Shown here: one piece after another, positions 1 through 5,787 of the stretch | Numbering within the stretch: the stretch's first letter is position 1 | Layout of the letters: each line of letters begins with the position of its first letter | Made by a program: the position numbers and the translations under genes | DNA from: Novosphingobium sp. | Lineage (GTDB): Bacteria; Pseudomonadota; Alphaproteobacteria; Sphingomonadales; Sphingomonadaceae | DNA: 5,787 nt | Direction of reading: 5' to 3' | Assembly: GCA_027490345.1 (NCBI GenBank) | Contig: JAIXYF010000416.1 | Span: 1-5,787 of the forward strand | Notes under the pieces: model-generated | What the model saw: the letters and a program-made list of their open reading frames with translations, nothing else | Databases searched by the model: none | Told to the model about the DNA's origin: nothing

Positions 1-750
1 CAGCTGAAGCTCGATCTGTTCAACAAGGAAACCACGGTCGAGCAGAACAAGAAGGCGATCCGCCTGCTGCGCGAGGCTGATATCCTTGTCGAGGCGCAGT
101 TCATCGTGGGCCTTGAGAACGAGACGGCGGAGACGCTGGAAGAGACCTACCGCATGGCGATGGACTGGAAGCCCGACCTTGCCAACTGGTCGATGTATAC
201 GCCCTGGCCGTTCTCCAACCTGTTCGAGGAACTCGGCGACAAGGTCGAGATCCATGATTTCGACAAGTACAATTTCGTGACCCCGATCATCAAACCCGCC
301 GCGATGGACCGGGCCGAGCTGCTCGACCGGGTGATGAACAACTATCGCCGGTTTTACATGAGGAAAGCGCTGTTCTCTTATCCTTGGCAGGGCACGGGAT
401 ACCGGAGGAAGTACCTGCTGGGCTGCCTCAAGGCGTTCCTGAAGGCCGGGTTCCAGCGCACGTTCTACGATCTGGGCCGCGTGAACTACTGGGGGCCGCA
501 ATCGAAGAAGGGTGTCGATTTCAAGTTCGACCGGACCCGCACCAACCACCGCGCCGAGACGGGCGACTGGCAGGCGGTGGCCGAAACCAGCCGCAAGGCG
601 GCCAAGCGCGAGGCCGTGGTTCACGAAGCGGCGGGCGTGATCAAGGCATGCGGCGGAGGGACGGAGCAACTGACGGACGCGGAGGCCGACGAATTCAATG
701 GCCTGCCCGCGCGCGGGAATGCGCCGGGGCGGAGCGGGGCACATATATGA
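1..750 (+). CDS. bchE: BchE, anaerobic Mg-protoporphyrin IX monomethyl ester oxidative cyclase (C-terminal part; 5' end outside window)
   Basis: Reading frame 1 is open from the first base to TGA at 748-750 and gives 249 residues with no start, so this is the 3' part of a longer gene. The family (radical SAM plus cobalamin) forms the isocyclic E ring of bacteriochlorophyll without oxygen, taking the carbonyl oxygen from water. I recognise BchE from the end of the radical SAM barrel (FIVGLENETAET near residues 35-46), the run NWSMYTPWPFSNLFEELGD (62-80), and the C-terminal region with YRRFYMRKALF and GRVNYWGPQSKKGVDF. The B12-binding domain and the CxxxCxxC cluster motif must lie upstream of the window. 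The tail after about residue 180 is polar and Ala/Glu-rich, with ACGGGTEQL near its end. The stop overlaps the bchJ start (ATGA), which indicates translational coupling. The first in-frame ATG (106) lies inside the conserved domain and is not the true start. Confidence 0.93.
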   Translation, partial: QLKLDLFNKETTVEQNKKAIRLLREADILVEAQFIVGLENETAETLEETYRMAMDWKPDLANWSMYTPWPFSNLFEELGDKVEIHDFDKYNFVTPIIKPAAMDRAELLDRVMNNYRRFYMRKALFSYPWQGTGYRRKYLLGCLKAFLKAGFQRTFYDLGRVNYWGPQSKKGVDFKFDRTRTNHRAETGDWQAVAETSRKAAKREAVVHEAAGVIKACGGGTEQLTDAEADEFNGLPARGNAPGRSGAHI

Positions 751-1331
751 GCGCGGCGGGGCTCGGCGCGGGAAAAGTCGGCCCCAACGCGATTATCCAG
801 CTGGCCGATGTGCTGGCAGACCGGCTGGGGCTGGAGGAGCGTGCGGCGGCGCTGCGGGCGGCGGGGCTGGCGCGCTATCTTGCAGCCGATCCCGAGAGGA
901 TGATCGATGAGCGTGAGGCGGCGGCGCTGCACCGCGTGGTGCAGGTGCGCCAGCCCCGCGATTGGGACGAGCTTTCGTGGGAGGCGGGCGAACGGACCGC
1001 CGAATACCTGCTCGCAAACCGCATCCCCAAGGGCGCGCAGTGGCTCTTGCGGCGGATGCCTGCGGCATGGTCGGCGCGGATGCTGCTGCGGGCGATCAGG
1101 AGCCATGCCTGGACTTTCGCCGGATCGGGGGACTTTTCGGCACGGATGGAGCGCGGCGCGGTGGTGATTGCCATTGCGGCCAATCCCATCGCCATGCCGG
1201 GCTGTCCGTGGCATCGGGGGGTGTTCACACGGTTGTTCCGGGAATTGGTGAGCCCGCGCGTGCTGGTGCGGCATGAAGCCTGCTGTGCGCATGGGGCGCG
1301 GGACTGCACTTTCGTGATCGGCTGGACCTGA
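747..1331 (+). CDS. bchJ: BchJ, V4R-domain bacteriochlorophyll biosynthesis protein
   Basis: This 194-residue protein starts at ATG 747, inside the bchE stop (ATGA). A GGGG stretch at 736-739 may serve as the ribosome site. The N-terminus has the BchJ-type GAGKVGPNAIIQLADVL (residues 7-23). The C-terminal half is a V4R (4-vinyl reductase-like) small-molecule domain, ending with paired cysteines C179/C180 and C187 in CCAHGARDCTFVI. The family is about 200 residues long, so the gene looks complete. BchJ was first called the divinyl (8-vinyl) reductase. Later genetic work assigned that reaction to BciA/BciB and left BchJ with an accessory, possibly substrate-channelling, role, so the enzymatic name should be used with care. 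The frame is open upstream to 384, but that stretch lies over bchE and is not coding. The bchE-bchJ order is the known arrangement in purple bacteria; there bchG often follows, but not here. Confidence 0.9.
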   Translation: MSAAGLGAGKVGPNAIIQLADVLADRLGLEERAAALRAAGLARYLAADPERMIDEREAAALHRVVQVRQPRDWDELSWEAGERTAEYLLANRIPKGAQWLLRRMPAAWSARMLLRAIRSHAWTFAGSGDFSARMERGAVVIAIAANPIAMPGCPWHRGVFTRLFRELVSPRVLVRHEACCAHGARDCTFVIGWT

Positions 1332-1350
1332 TCGCCAGTTGACCCGTGTT

Positions 1351-1390
1351 CCATAATTGCTACCAAGCAGTATAAACATAGCAATTATGG
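1351..1390. promoter_or_regulatory. Perfect 12-bp inverted repeat, candidate operator for the operon's TetR regulator
   Basis: CCATAATTGCTA at 1351-1362 is matched exactly by its reverse complement TAGCAATTATGG at 1379-1390, with a 16-bp spacer. A smaller imperfect dyad, ATTGCTACCAAGCAGT (1356-1371), lies within it. The half-site AGCA(A/G)T therefore occurs three times: inverted at 1356-1361, and direct at 1366-1371 and 1380-1385. The right arm runs into the Shine-Dalgarno sequence of the dehydrogenase gene, so a bound repressor could block transcription there. The TetR gene two genes into the same operon is the obvious candidate ligand, which is inference. A terminator for bchJ is less likely because the stem is AT-rich and no T-run follows. 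Confidence 0.55.
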
Positions 1391-1393
1391 GAG
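1389..1393 (+). promoter_or_regulatory. Ribosome binding site of the Fe-ADH gene
   Basis: GGGAG sits 7 nt before GTG 1401. This supports the GTG start over the in-frame ATG at 1422 (residue 8). It overlaps the last bases of the inverted repeat's right arm. Confidence 0.6.
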
Positions 1394-1400
1394 AACGGCA

Positions 1401-2576
1401 GTGGTCACAGCCTCACAGGTCATGCTCACGGCAACCGAGCGCGTTACGCTGGGCGTGCCGGCAGCCGAAGCAGTTGCGCAGGAAGCCGCGGCGCGCGGCG
1501 CCAGCCGTGTGTTCATCCTTGCCAGCAGCTTCCTCAATCGCCAGACCGACGAAATCCGCCGGATCGAAGCCGCGCTGGGCGCGCGCCATGCCGCCACGCA
1601 CGATGGCATCCAGCCCCATGCTCCGCGCAGCGATGTGCTTGCCGCCGCCAATGCCGCGCGCGCGGCGGGCGCTGATCTCGTCGTCACCGTAGGCGGCGGT
1701 TCGGTGACGGATGCGGGCAAAATCCTGCTCGTCTGTCTCAAGCACAATATCACCACCATCGAAGGCTTCGACGACTACCGCGTGCGCGTGGACGACACTG
1801 GCGCGATGGTGATCCCCGATTTCGCCGGGCCGGACGTGCGCGCGATCTGCGTGCCGACCACGCTTTCGGGCGGCGAGTTCAACCCGCTTTCGGGCGCGAC
1901 CGACGAGGCGATCAAGCTCAAGCAGGCCTATACCCAGCGCGAGATGGTGCCGGTCTGCGTCGTGCTCGATCCCGCAATCACGGTGCACACGCCGGAATGG
2001 CTGTGGCTTTCCACCGGCGTGCGTTCGGTCGATCACGCGACCGAGACGCTGGCCTCGTTCCTTTCCAACGATTTCTGCGACGGCATTGCCGATAGCGCAT
2101 TGCGGCTGCTGGCGGCGGGGCTCCCGGCGGTGAAGGCTGACCCCGCCGATCTCGAAGCGCGGCTGAAATGCCAGATCGGCGCATGGCAATCGATGATCCC
2201 GATCATCGGCGGCGTGCCGATGGGCGCGAGCCATGCCATCGGCCACGTGCTGGGCGGCACGTGCGATGTGCCGCATGGCCACACCTCCTGCGTGATGTCG
2301 CCCTATGTTCAGGCGTTCAACGCCCCCGTCAACGGCGAGCGGCAGAAGCGCATCAGCGCCTGCCTTGGCGATGCATCGCGCCCGGCGTCCGAACTGCTTG
2401 ACCAGCTGATCCGCGGCCTTGGCATGCCGCGCAGCCTGAAAGAGGTTGGCGTGCGCGAAGACCAGCTCCAGCTGATTTCCGAATATACGCTGGAAGATAT
2501 CTGGGGCCGCACCAATCCGCGCACGATCAAGACGGCGGCGGACGTCATGGAAATCTTGCGGACCGCGATGGGCTGA
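1401..2576 (+). CDS. Iron-containing alcohol dehydrogenase / maleylacetate reductase-like oxidoreductase
   Basis: This 391-residue protein has the usual length of group III (Fe-ADH) dehydrogenases, which use NAD(P)H to interconvert alcohols or enols with carbonyl compounds. The start is GTG 1401, chosen for the GGGAG 7 nt upstream. Visible motifs are the dinucleotide-binding GGGSVTDAGK (residues 98-107), PTTLSGGEF (152-160) where classical members have PTTxGTGSE, and the metal-site block. Aligned to FucO (D196, H200, H263, H277), the histidines are kept as H212, H278 and H292, but the aspartate position is R208 (GVRSVDHATE). This pattern fits the maleylacetate-reductase-like branch, whose best-studied members work without metal, so the 'iron' in the family name may not apply. 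Substrate is unknown; a ring-cleavage product or an alcohol/aldehyde intermediate is plausible. Its TGA overlaps the TetR ATG by one base, so it heads an operon. Confidence 0.88.
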   Translation: MVTASQVMLTATERVTLGVPAAEAVAQEAAARGASRVFILASSFLNRQTDEIRRIEAALGARHAATHDGIQPHAPRSDVLAAANAARAAGADLVVTVGGGSVTDAGKILLVCLKHNITTIEGFDDYRVRVDDTGAMVIPDFAGPDVRAICVPTTLSGGEFNPLSGATDEAIKLKQAYTQREMVPVCVVLDPAITVHTPEWLWLSTGVRSVDHATETLASFLSNDFCDGIADSALRLLAAGLPAVKADPADLEARLKCQIGAWQSMIPIIGGVPMGASHAIGHVLGGTCDVPHGHTSCVMSPYVQAFNAPVNGERQKRISACLGDASRPASELLDQLIRGLGMPRSLKEVGVREDQLQLISEYTLEDIWGRTNPRTIKTAADVMEILRTAMG

Positions 2577-3250
2577 TGCACACCCTTGCACTCGTCACTG
2601 ACATTGCGGACCATATGGATAAGCCGAAGAAGAAGCGCGCCGCAGCCCAGCTGAAGGATGAAATCACCGCCTACAAGCGGCGGCGAATTCTGGAGGAAGC
2701 GAGCCACTTCTTCTTCGCCAACGGCTATGAGGCGACGACGCTGGATTCGGTGGCCGAGCAGCTGAATGTGACCAAGCCCTTCATCTACTCGTACTACAAG
2801 AACAAGGGCGAGCTGCTCTATGAGATCTGCCAGACGGGCATTCAGCTTTCGCTGACCGCGCTGGAAGAGGCGCTCAGCGTCGAAGGCACGGCGAGCGAGC
2901 AATTGAAGATCGTGGTGGAGCGCGTGGCGCGGATCATCATCGAGAACCAGCGCTACGTGACGGTCTACTTGCGCGAGGAAAAGTGCCTCCTGCCTGAGGA
3001 CGCGCGGCGGATCCGCGATCTGCGCCACACCTTCGATACCAAGCTGGCCGCGCTGCTCGAAAAAGGCAAGCGCAGCGGCGAATTCGATGTGGAGCACCCT
3101 TCGCGCACCGCGATCTGGGTCTCGGGCCTCTTGAGCTGGATTGCGCTGTGGTATCATGAAGGCGGGCGCTGGTCGGCCACCGAAGTTGTGATGGATGCAA
3201 TCACGATGGTGCAGAAGATGGTGAAACCGGCCGGAGGCGCGCATGGCTGA
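2576..3250 (+). CDS. TetR/AcrR-family transcriptional regulator
   Basis: This is a 224-residue protein of normal TetR length. The N-terminal DNA-binding domain spans about residues 35-82: RRRILEEASHFFFANGYEATT leads into the helix-turn-helix TLDSVAEQLNVTKPFIYSYY, followed by KNKGELL, the classic TetR signature. The remainder is a helical ligand-binding/dimer domain (WVSGLLSWIALWYHEG near 181-196) of the sort seen in regulators of fatty-acid, steroid and aromatic-acid catabolism. The start at 2576 shares its A with the upstream stop (TGATG coupling). ATG 2615 (residue 14) is an equally possible start, because the first 13 residues are not part of the fold and neither site has a strong Shine-Dalgarno. 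The gene sits inside the operon it probably controls, which implies autoregulation. The ligand is unknown; an acyl-CoA made by the next gene is one candidate. Confidence 0.94.
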   Translation: MHTLALVTDIADHMDKPKKKRAAAQLKDEITAYKRRRILEEASHFFFANGYEATTLDSVAEQLNVTKPFIYSYYKNKGELLYEICQTGIQLSLTALEEALSVEGTASEQLKIVVERVARIIIENQRYVTVYLREEKCLLPEDARRIRDLRHTFDTKLAALLEKGKRSGEFDVEHPSRTAIWVSGLLSWIALWYHEGGRWSATEVVMDAITMVQKMVKPAGGAHG

Positions 3251-4859
3251 CGGGAAGGGCCACAGCGATCTGCGGGTGCTGGATCGGCGCCGCTGCGTGC
3301 TGCGCTATCTGCTCGATGATTTTGCCGCCTCCCAGCCGCAAGCGGTCTACGGCGTGTTCGAGGATGGCGGGCAGTGGACTTATGCGCAGCTGCGCGAACT
3401 GGTGGTGCGCAAAGCGGCGGGCCTTGCCAGGCTGGGCGTGAAGCGCGGCGGTCACGTGGCGGTGTGGCTGCCAAACGGGCGCGAGGCACTGATCACGTTC
3501 TATGCGATCAATTACCTCGGCGGTGTGTTTGTTCCATTCAACACCGCCTATCGCGGCGCGATCCTTGAGCACGTGCTGGCCAATTCCGATGCCACTGTGC
3601 TGGTTGCGCATGGCGGGCTGCTGGATAGGCTGGAGGGGATCGATACGGCGGCGGTGAGCACTATCGTCCAGCTTGGCGAAGGCGCCGCCCCGGCGCGCTT
3701 CGCGGTTCATGGGTTTGATGGTGTGACCGGCGAGGAAGCGGAGCTGCCCCCGCTGGCCAGCCCGATTGAGCCGTGGGACACGCAATCGATCATCTACACG
3801 TCCGGCACCACCGGGCCTTCGAAGGGCGTGCTTTCGTCCTATCTCCACCTATATACCAATGCCGGGCCGGAAAGCTGGCACTTCGTGGGCCGCGAAGACC
3901 GCTTCCTCGTCAACATGCCGATCTTCCACATTGGCGGGCTGGGCATTCCCTTCGTGATGCTGGCGCGCGGCGGCTCCATCGCGCTGATGGAGAATTTCTC
4001 GACCGACACGTTCTGGGACTTCGTGAAGCGGACCGAGTGCACCACGATCTTCCTGCTGGGCGTGATGGCGACGTTCCTGATCAAGCGCCCGCCGGGACCG
4101 GAAGACAAGGATCACGGCGTGACCAAGGCTTTCATGGTGCCGCTGACCGAGGCGGCGGGGCCGTTTCACGAACGCTTCGGGATCGACGTCTATACCATCT
4201 TCAACATGACCGAGATTTCCTCGCCCATCGTCTCCGAACCCAATCCGGTGAAGCTGGGCACGTGCGGCAAGGTCCGGCCCGGCGTGGATGTGCGGCTGGT
4301 GGATGCCAACGACTGCGAAGTGCCCATCGGCACGGTGGGTGAGATGATCGTGCGCACGGATCGGCCCTGGGCGATGAACCACGGCTATCACAAGAACCCG
4401 GAGGCCACCGCGCGCGCCTGGCGCAACGGCTGGTTTCACACTGGCGATGCCTTCCGCTGCGATGCGGATGGCTATTTCTACTTCGTCGACCGGGTGAAGG
4501 ACGCGATCCGCAGGCGCGGGGAGAATATCTCCTCGTTCGAGGTGGAGAGCGACGTGACCGCGCACCCCGACGTGCGCGAGGCAGCGGTGATCGGCGTGCC
4601 GAGCGAGTATTCGGAAGACGAGGTCATGGCCGTCATCGCCCCGGTGCCGGGCGCGAGCATCGACCCGGTGGCGCTTTCGGAGTTCCTCGCAGCGCGGATG
4701 CCCTATTTCATGGTTCCGCGCTATATCCGCATTCTGCCCGAACTGCCCAAGACGCCGACCGCCAAAGTGATGAAGGCGGAACTGCGCAACGAGGGCATTA
4801 CGCCCGATACGTGGGACCGCGAGAAGGCAGGAATGCGGCTGAAGAAGGAAAAGCTCTGA
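3243..4859 (+). CDS. AMP-forming acyl-CoA ligase (ANL superfamily, CaiC-like)
   Basis: This 538-residue adenylate-forming enzyme would activate a carboxylic acid to its CoA thioester through an acyl-AMP. The core motifs are complete: P-loop YTSGTTGPSKG (residues 185-195), A5-type FNMTE (320-324), A7 HTGD (399-402), A8 hinge with R417/D420 and RRRGENIS (423-430), and A10 PKTPTAK with the catalytic K508. Overall it resembles the crotonobetaine/carnitine-CoA ligase-like group annotated 'ATP-dependent acyl-CoA ligase', but the substrate pocket cannot be read by eye and carnitine should not be assumed. ATG 3243 is supported by GGAGG at 3233-3237, 5 nt upstream. The gene overlaps the TetR gene by 8 bp, so the two are co-transcribed. 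No signal peptide or membrane segment is evident, so it should be cytoplasmic. Its stop abuts the stop of the convergent P450 gene. Confidence 0.92.
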   Translation: MADGKGHSDLRVLDRRRCVLRYLLDDFAASQPQAVYGVFEDGGQWTYAQLRELVVRKAAGLARLGVKRGGHVAVWLPNGREALITFYAINYLGGVFVPFNTAYRGAILEHVLANSDATVLVAHGGLLDRLEGIDTAAVSTIVQLGEGAAPARFAVHGFDGVTGEEAELPPLASPIEPWDTQSIIYTSGTTGPSKGVLSSYLHLYTNAGPESWHFVGREDRFLVNMPIFHIGGLGIPFVMLARGGSIALMENFSTDTFWDFVKRTECTTIFLLGVMATFLIKRPPGPEDKDHGVTKAFMVPLTEAAGPFHERFGIDVYTIFNMTEISSPIVSEPNPVKLGTCGKVRPGVDVRLVDANDCEVPIGTVGEMIVRTDRPWAMNHGYHKNPEATARAWRNGWFHTGDAFRCDADGYFYFVDRVKDAIRRRGENISSFEVESDVTAHPDVREAAVIGVPSEYSEDEVMAVIAPVPGASIDPVALSEFLAARMPYFMVPRYIRILPELPKTPTAKVMKAELRNEGITPDTWDREKAGMRLKKEKL

Positions 4860-5787
4860 TTACCAGCTCACATTGAGCTGGGTCAGCCCCCGGAACATGA
4901 AGCCTTCCTGCCGCCACGCGGCGCTGGCGGCATCGATCTTGAGCGCAGGGAAGCGTGCGGCCAGCGACTTCAAGGCAATTTCGCCTTCGAGCCGCGCCAG
5001 TTCCGCGCCGACGCAGAAGTGGATACCGCCGCCGAACGAGAGGTGTTTCGGCCCATTGCGCGTGATGTCGAACCGGTCGGGTTCGTCAAATACGGCGGGG
5101 TCGCGGTTGCCCGCAGCCACCAGCGTCAGCACGCGCTCGCCCGCGCGGATCGTCTGGCCGCCCACTTCGGTATCGGTGAAAGCCGTGCGGTTGGTGCCGA
5201 CCAGCGAGCTTTCGTAGCGCAGGATCTCTTCGGTCGCGGATTCCGCGAGGGCGGGATCGGCCACCAGCTTGGCCCACTGGTCCGGAAACTTCGCGAGGCT
5301 GAGCAGGCCATTGCCAATCATGTGCGCGGTTGTTTCAAAGCCAGCGCCGAACAGGCCGATGGCGACCGTCGCGATCTCGTGGTCGCTGAGCGGCCCGTTC
5401 TCATCACGCGCGTTGCACAGCGCGGTGGCGAAATCGTCGAGCGGATTGCGGCGGCGATCGGCGATCACCGATCCGAAGAAATCGAGCAGGAAGTCCATCT
5501 GCCGGTTGGCAAGGCCGAGTTCGGCGTCCGAAAACGCGCGCATTTCGAACACCACGAAGCTATCGGCGATGGCCTGGTTGAGCGCGGCAAGCACCTCGTC
5601 CGAGGCTTCCTCTGCCGAGAGGCCGAGCATGTCGCACATGACGAGCGTCGGGAAGCGGTAGGCAAACTCGTGGATCACTTCCATCCGGCCCTTGCCCGCC
5701 ACGGCATCGAGCAGCCGGTCTGCCACGGCCTGCACGCGCGGGCGCATTTCGATCACGCGCCGCGCGGTAAGCGCCTGCGTGACAAGG
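4860..5787 (-). CDS. Cytochrome P450 monooxygenase (N-terminus outside window)
   Basis: On the minus strand the frame is open from the window edge to TAA at 4860-4862, giving 308 visible residues of a usual 400 or so. The GTG at 5756 is not the true start: upstream codons read LVTQALTARR, the C-helix region typical of bacterial P450s. Numbered from the edge, visible motifs are I-helix AGFETT (148-153, oxygen activation), K-helix ExxR (EILR, 187-190), a PERF-like EPDRF (about 235-239), and the haem loop FGGGIHFCVG (251-260). The haem-ligand Cys codon is at 5013-5015. It is a soluble bacterial P450 that would hydroxylate a small hydrophobic molecule using ferredoxin and ferredoxin reductase; neither partner is in the window. 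CYP family and substrate cannot be fixed by eye. It converges on the acyl-CoA ligase with no gap, and shared catabolic duty with that operon is plausible but unproven. Confidence 0.95.
   Translation of the reverse strand, partial: LVTQALTARRVIEMRPRVQAVADRLLDAVAGKGRMEVIHEFAYRFPTLVMCDMLGLSAEEASDEVLAALNQAIADSFVVFEMRAFSDAELGLANRQMDFLLDFFGSVIADRRRNPLDDFATALCNARDENGPLSDHEIATVAIGLFGAGFETTAHMIGNGLLSLAKFPDQWAKLVADPALAESATEEILRYESSLVGTNRTAFTDTEVGGQTIRAGERVLTLVAAGNRDPAVFDEPDRFDITRNGPKHLSFGGGIHFCVGAELARLEGEIALKSLAARFPALKIDAASAAWRQEGFMFRGLTQLNVSW
4863..4881. terminator. Hairpin at the convergent gene end (possible terminator)
   Basis: CCAGCTCA (4863-4870) and TGAGCTGG (4874-4881) form a perfect 8-bp stem with a 3-nt loop. 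It starts 3 nt after the ligase stop and lies within the last codons of the P450 gene. No T-run follows on the + strand; on the - strand a short TTTT occurs about 10 nt beyond it. It could stop transcription from one or both sides, but a chance palindrome in coding sequence is also possible. Confidence 0.35.

Larger units (their letters stand above)
1332..1400. promoter_or_regulatory. Intergenic control region between bchJ and the Fe-ADH operon
   Basis: This 69-bp gap is the only real intergenic space in the window and is clearly more AT-rich than its surroundings. It should hold the promoter of the downstream three-gene operon. A TTGACC (1339-1344) resembles a -35 box, but the hexamer at proper spacing (TACCAA, 1361-1366) is a poor -10. 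TATAAA at 1371-1376 looks like a -10 but has no good -35. The promoter elements are therefore uncertain. The region also contains the inverted repeat listed separately. Confidence 0.5.

Noticed and set aside
384..746. Upstream extension of the bchJ frame
   Set aside because: The stretch overlaps conserved bchE coding sequence and does not look like BchJ; homology begins at ATG 747.
1347..1364. Possible PpsR/CrtJ site (TGT-N12-ACA) after bchJ
   Set aside because: The downstream half reads ACC, not ACA, and the site lies after rather than before the bch genes.
1351..1390. Inverted repeat as a rho-independent terminator for bchJ
   Set aside because: The stem is AT-rich, the loop is 16 nt, and no T-run follows; position and half-site structure fit an operator better.
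1413..2591. Long minus-strand open frame (392 codons) opposite the Fe-ADH gene
   Set aside because: Its protein is His/Arg/Ala-rich with no recognisable domain, and the plus strand carries clear dehydrogenase motifs. It is a GC-rich codon shadow.
2309..3244. Minus-strand open frame (311 codons) opposite the TetR gene
   Set aside because: It spans the Fe-ADH/TetR boundary, has no family motif, and conflicts with the clear plus-strand genes.
3849..4565. Minus-strand open frame (238 codons) inside the ligase gene
   Set aside because: It lies opposite complete ANL motifs and its composition is that of an antisense shadow.

Overview
The window is GC-rich, densely packed DNA that looks like an alphaproteobacterium. 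The photosynthesis genes at the left end, together with a P450 / acyl-CoA ligase / Fe-ADH set, suggest a sphingomonad-like (Novosphingobium-type) aerobic anoxygenic phototroph or a relative. That placement is inferred from gene content and codon style; no marker gene is present to prove it.

Layout. (1) Positions 1-1331, + strand: the end of a photosynthesis gene cluster. It holds the C-terminal half of bchE (anaerobic Mg-protoporphyrin IX monomethyl ester cyclase) and a complete bchJ (V4R-domain bacteriochlorophyll protein), joined by an ATGA overlap. (2) Positions 1332-1400: the only real intergenic gap (69 bp). It is AT-rich and carries a perfect 12-bp inverted repeat, probably the control region of the next operon. 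(3) Positions 1401-4859, + strand: a tight three-gene operon made of an iron-ADH/maleylacetate-reductase-like dehydrogenase, a TetR-family regulator and an acyl-CoA ligase. The junctions overlap by 1 bp and 8 bp. (4) Positions 4860-5787, - strand: the C-terminal three quarters of a cytochrome P450 that runs off the right edge. It is convergent with the ligase, with no base between the two stop codons. A small perfect hairpin lies at that junction.

How the genes may work together. bchE and bchJ belong to bacteriochlorophyll synthesis. The right-hand genes look like a small catabolic module: a P450 to hydroxylate a hydrophobic substrate, an NAD(P)-dependent dehydrogenase/reductase, a CoA ligase to activate the resulting acid, and a TetR repressor to sense substrate or CoA ester. 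The substrate cannot be read from the sequence. No RNA genes, CRISPR arrays or insertion sequences were seen.
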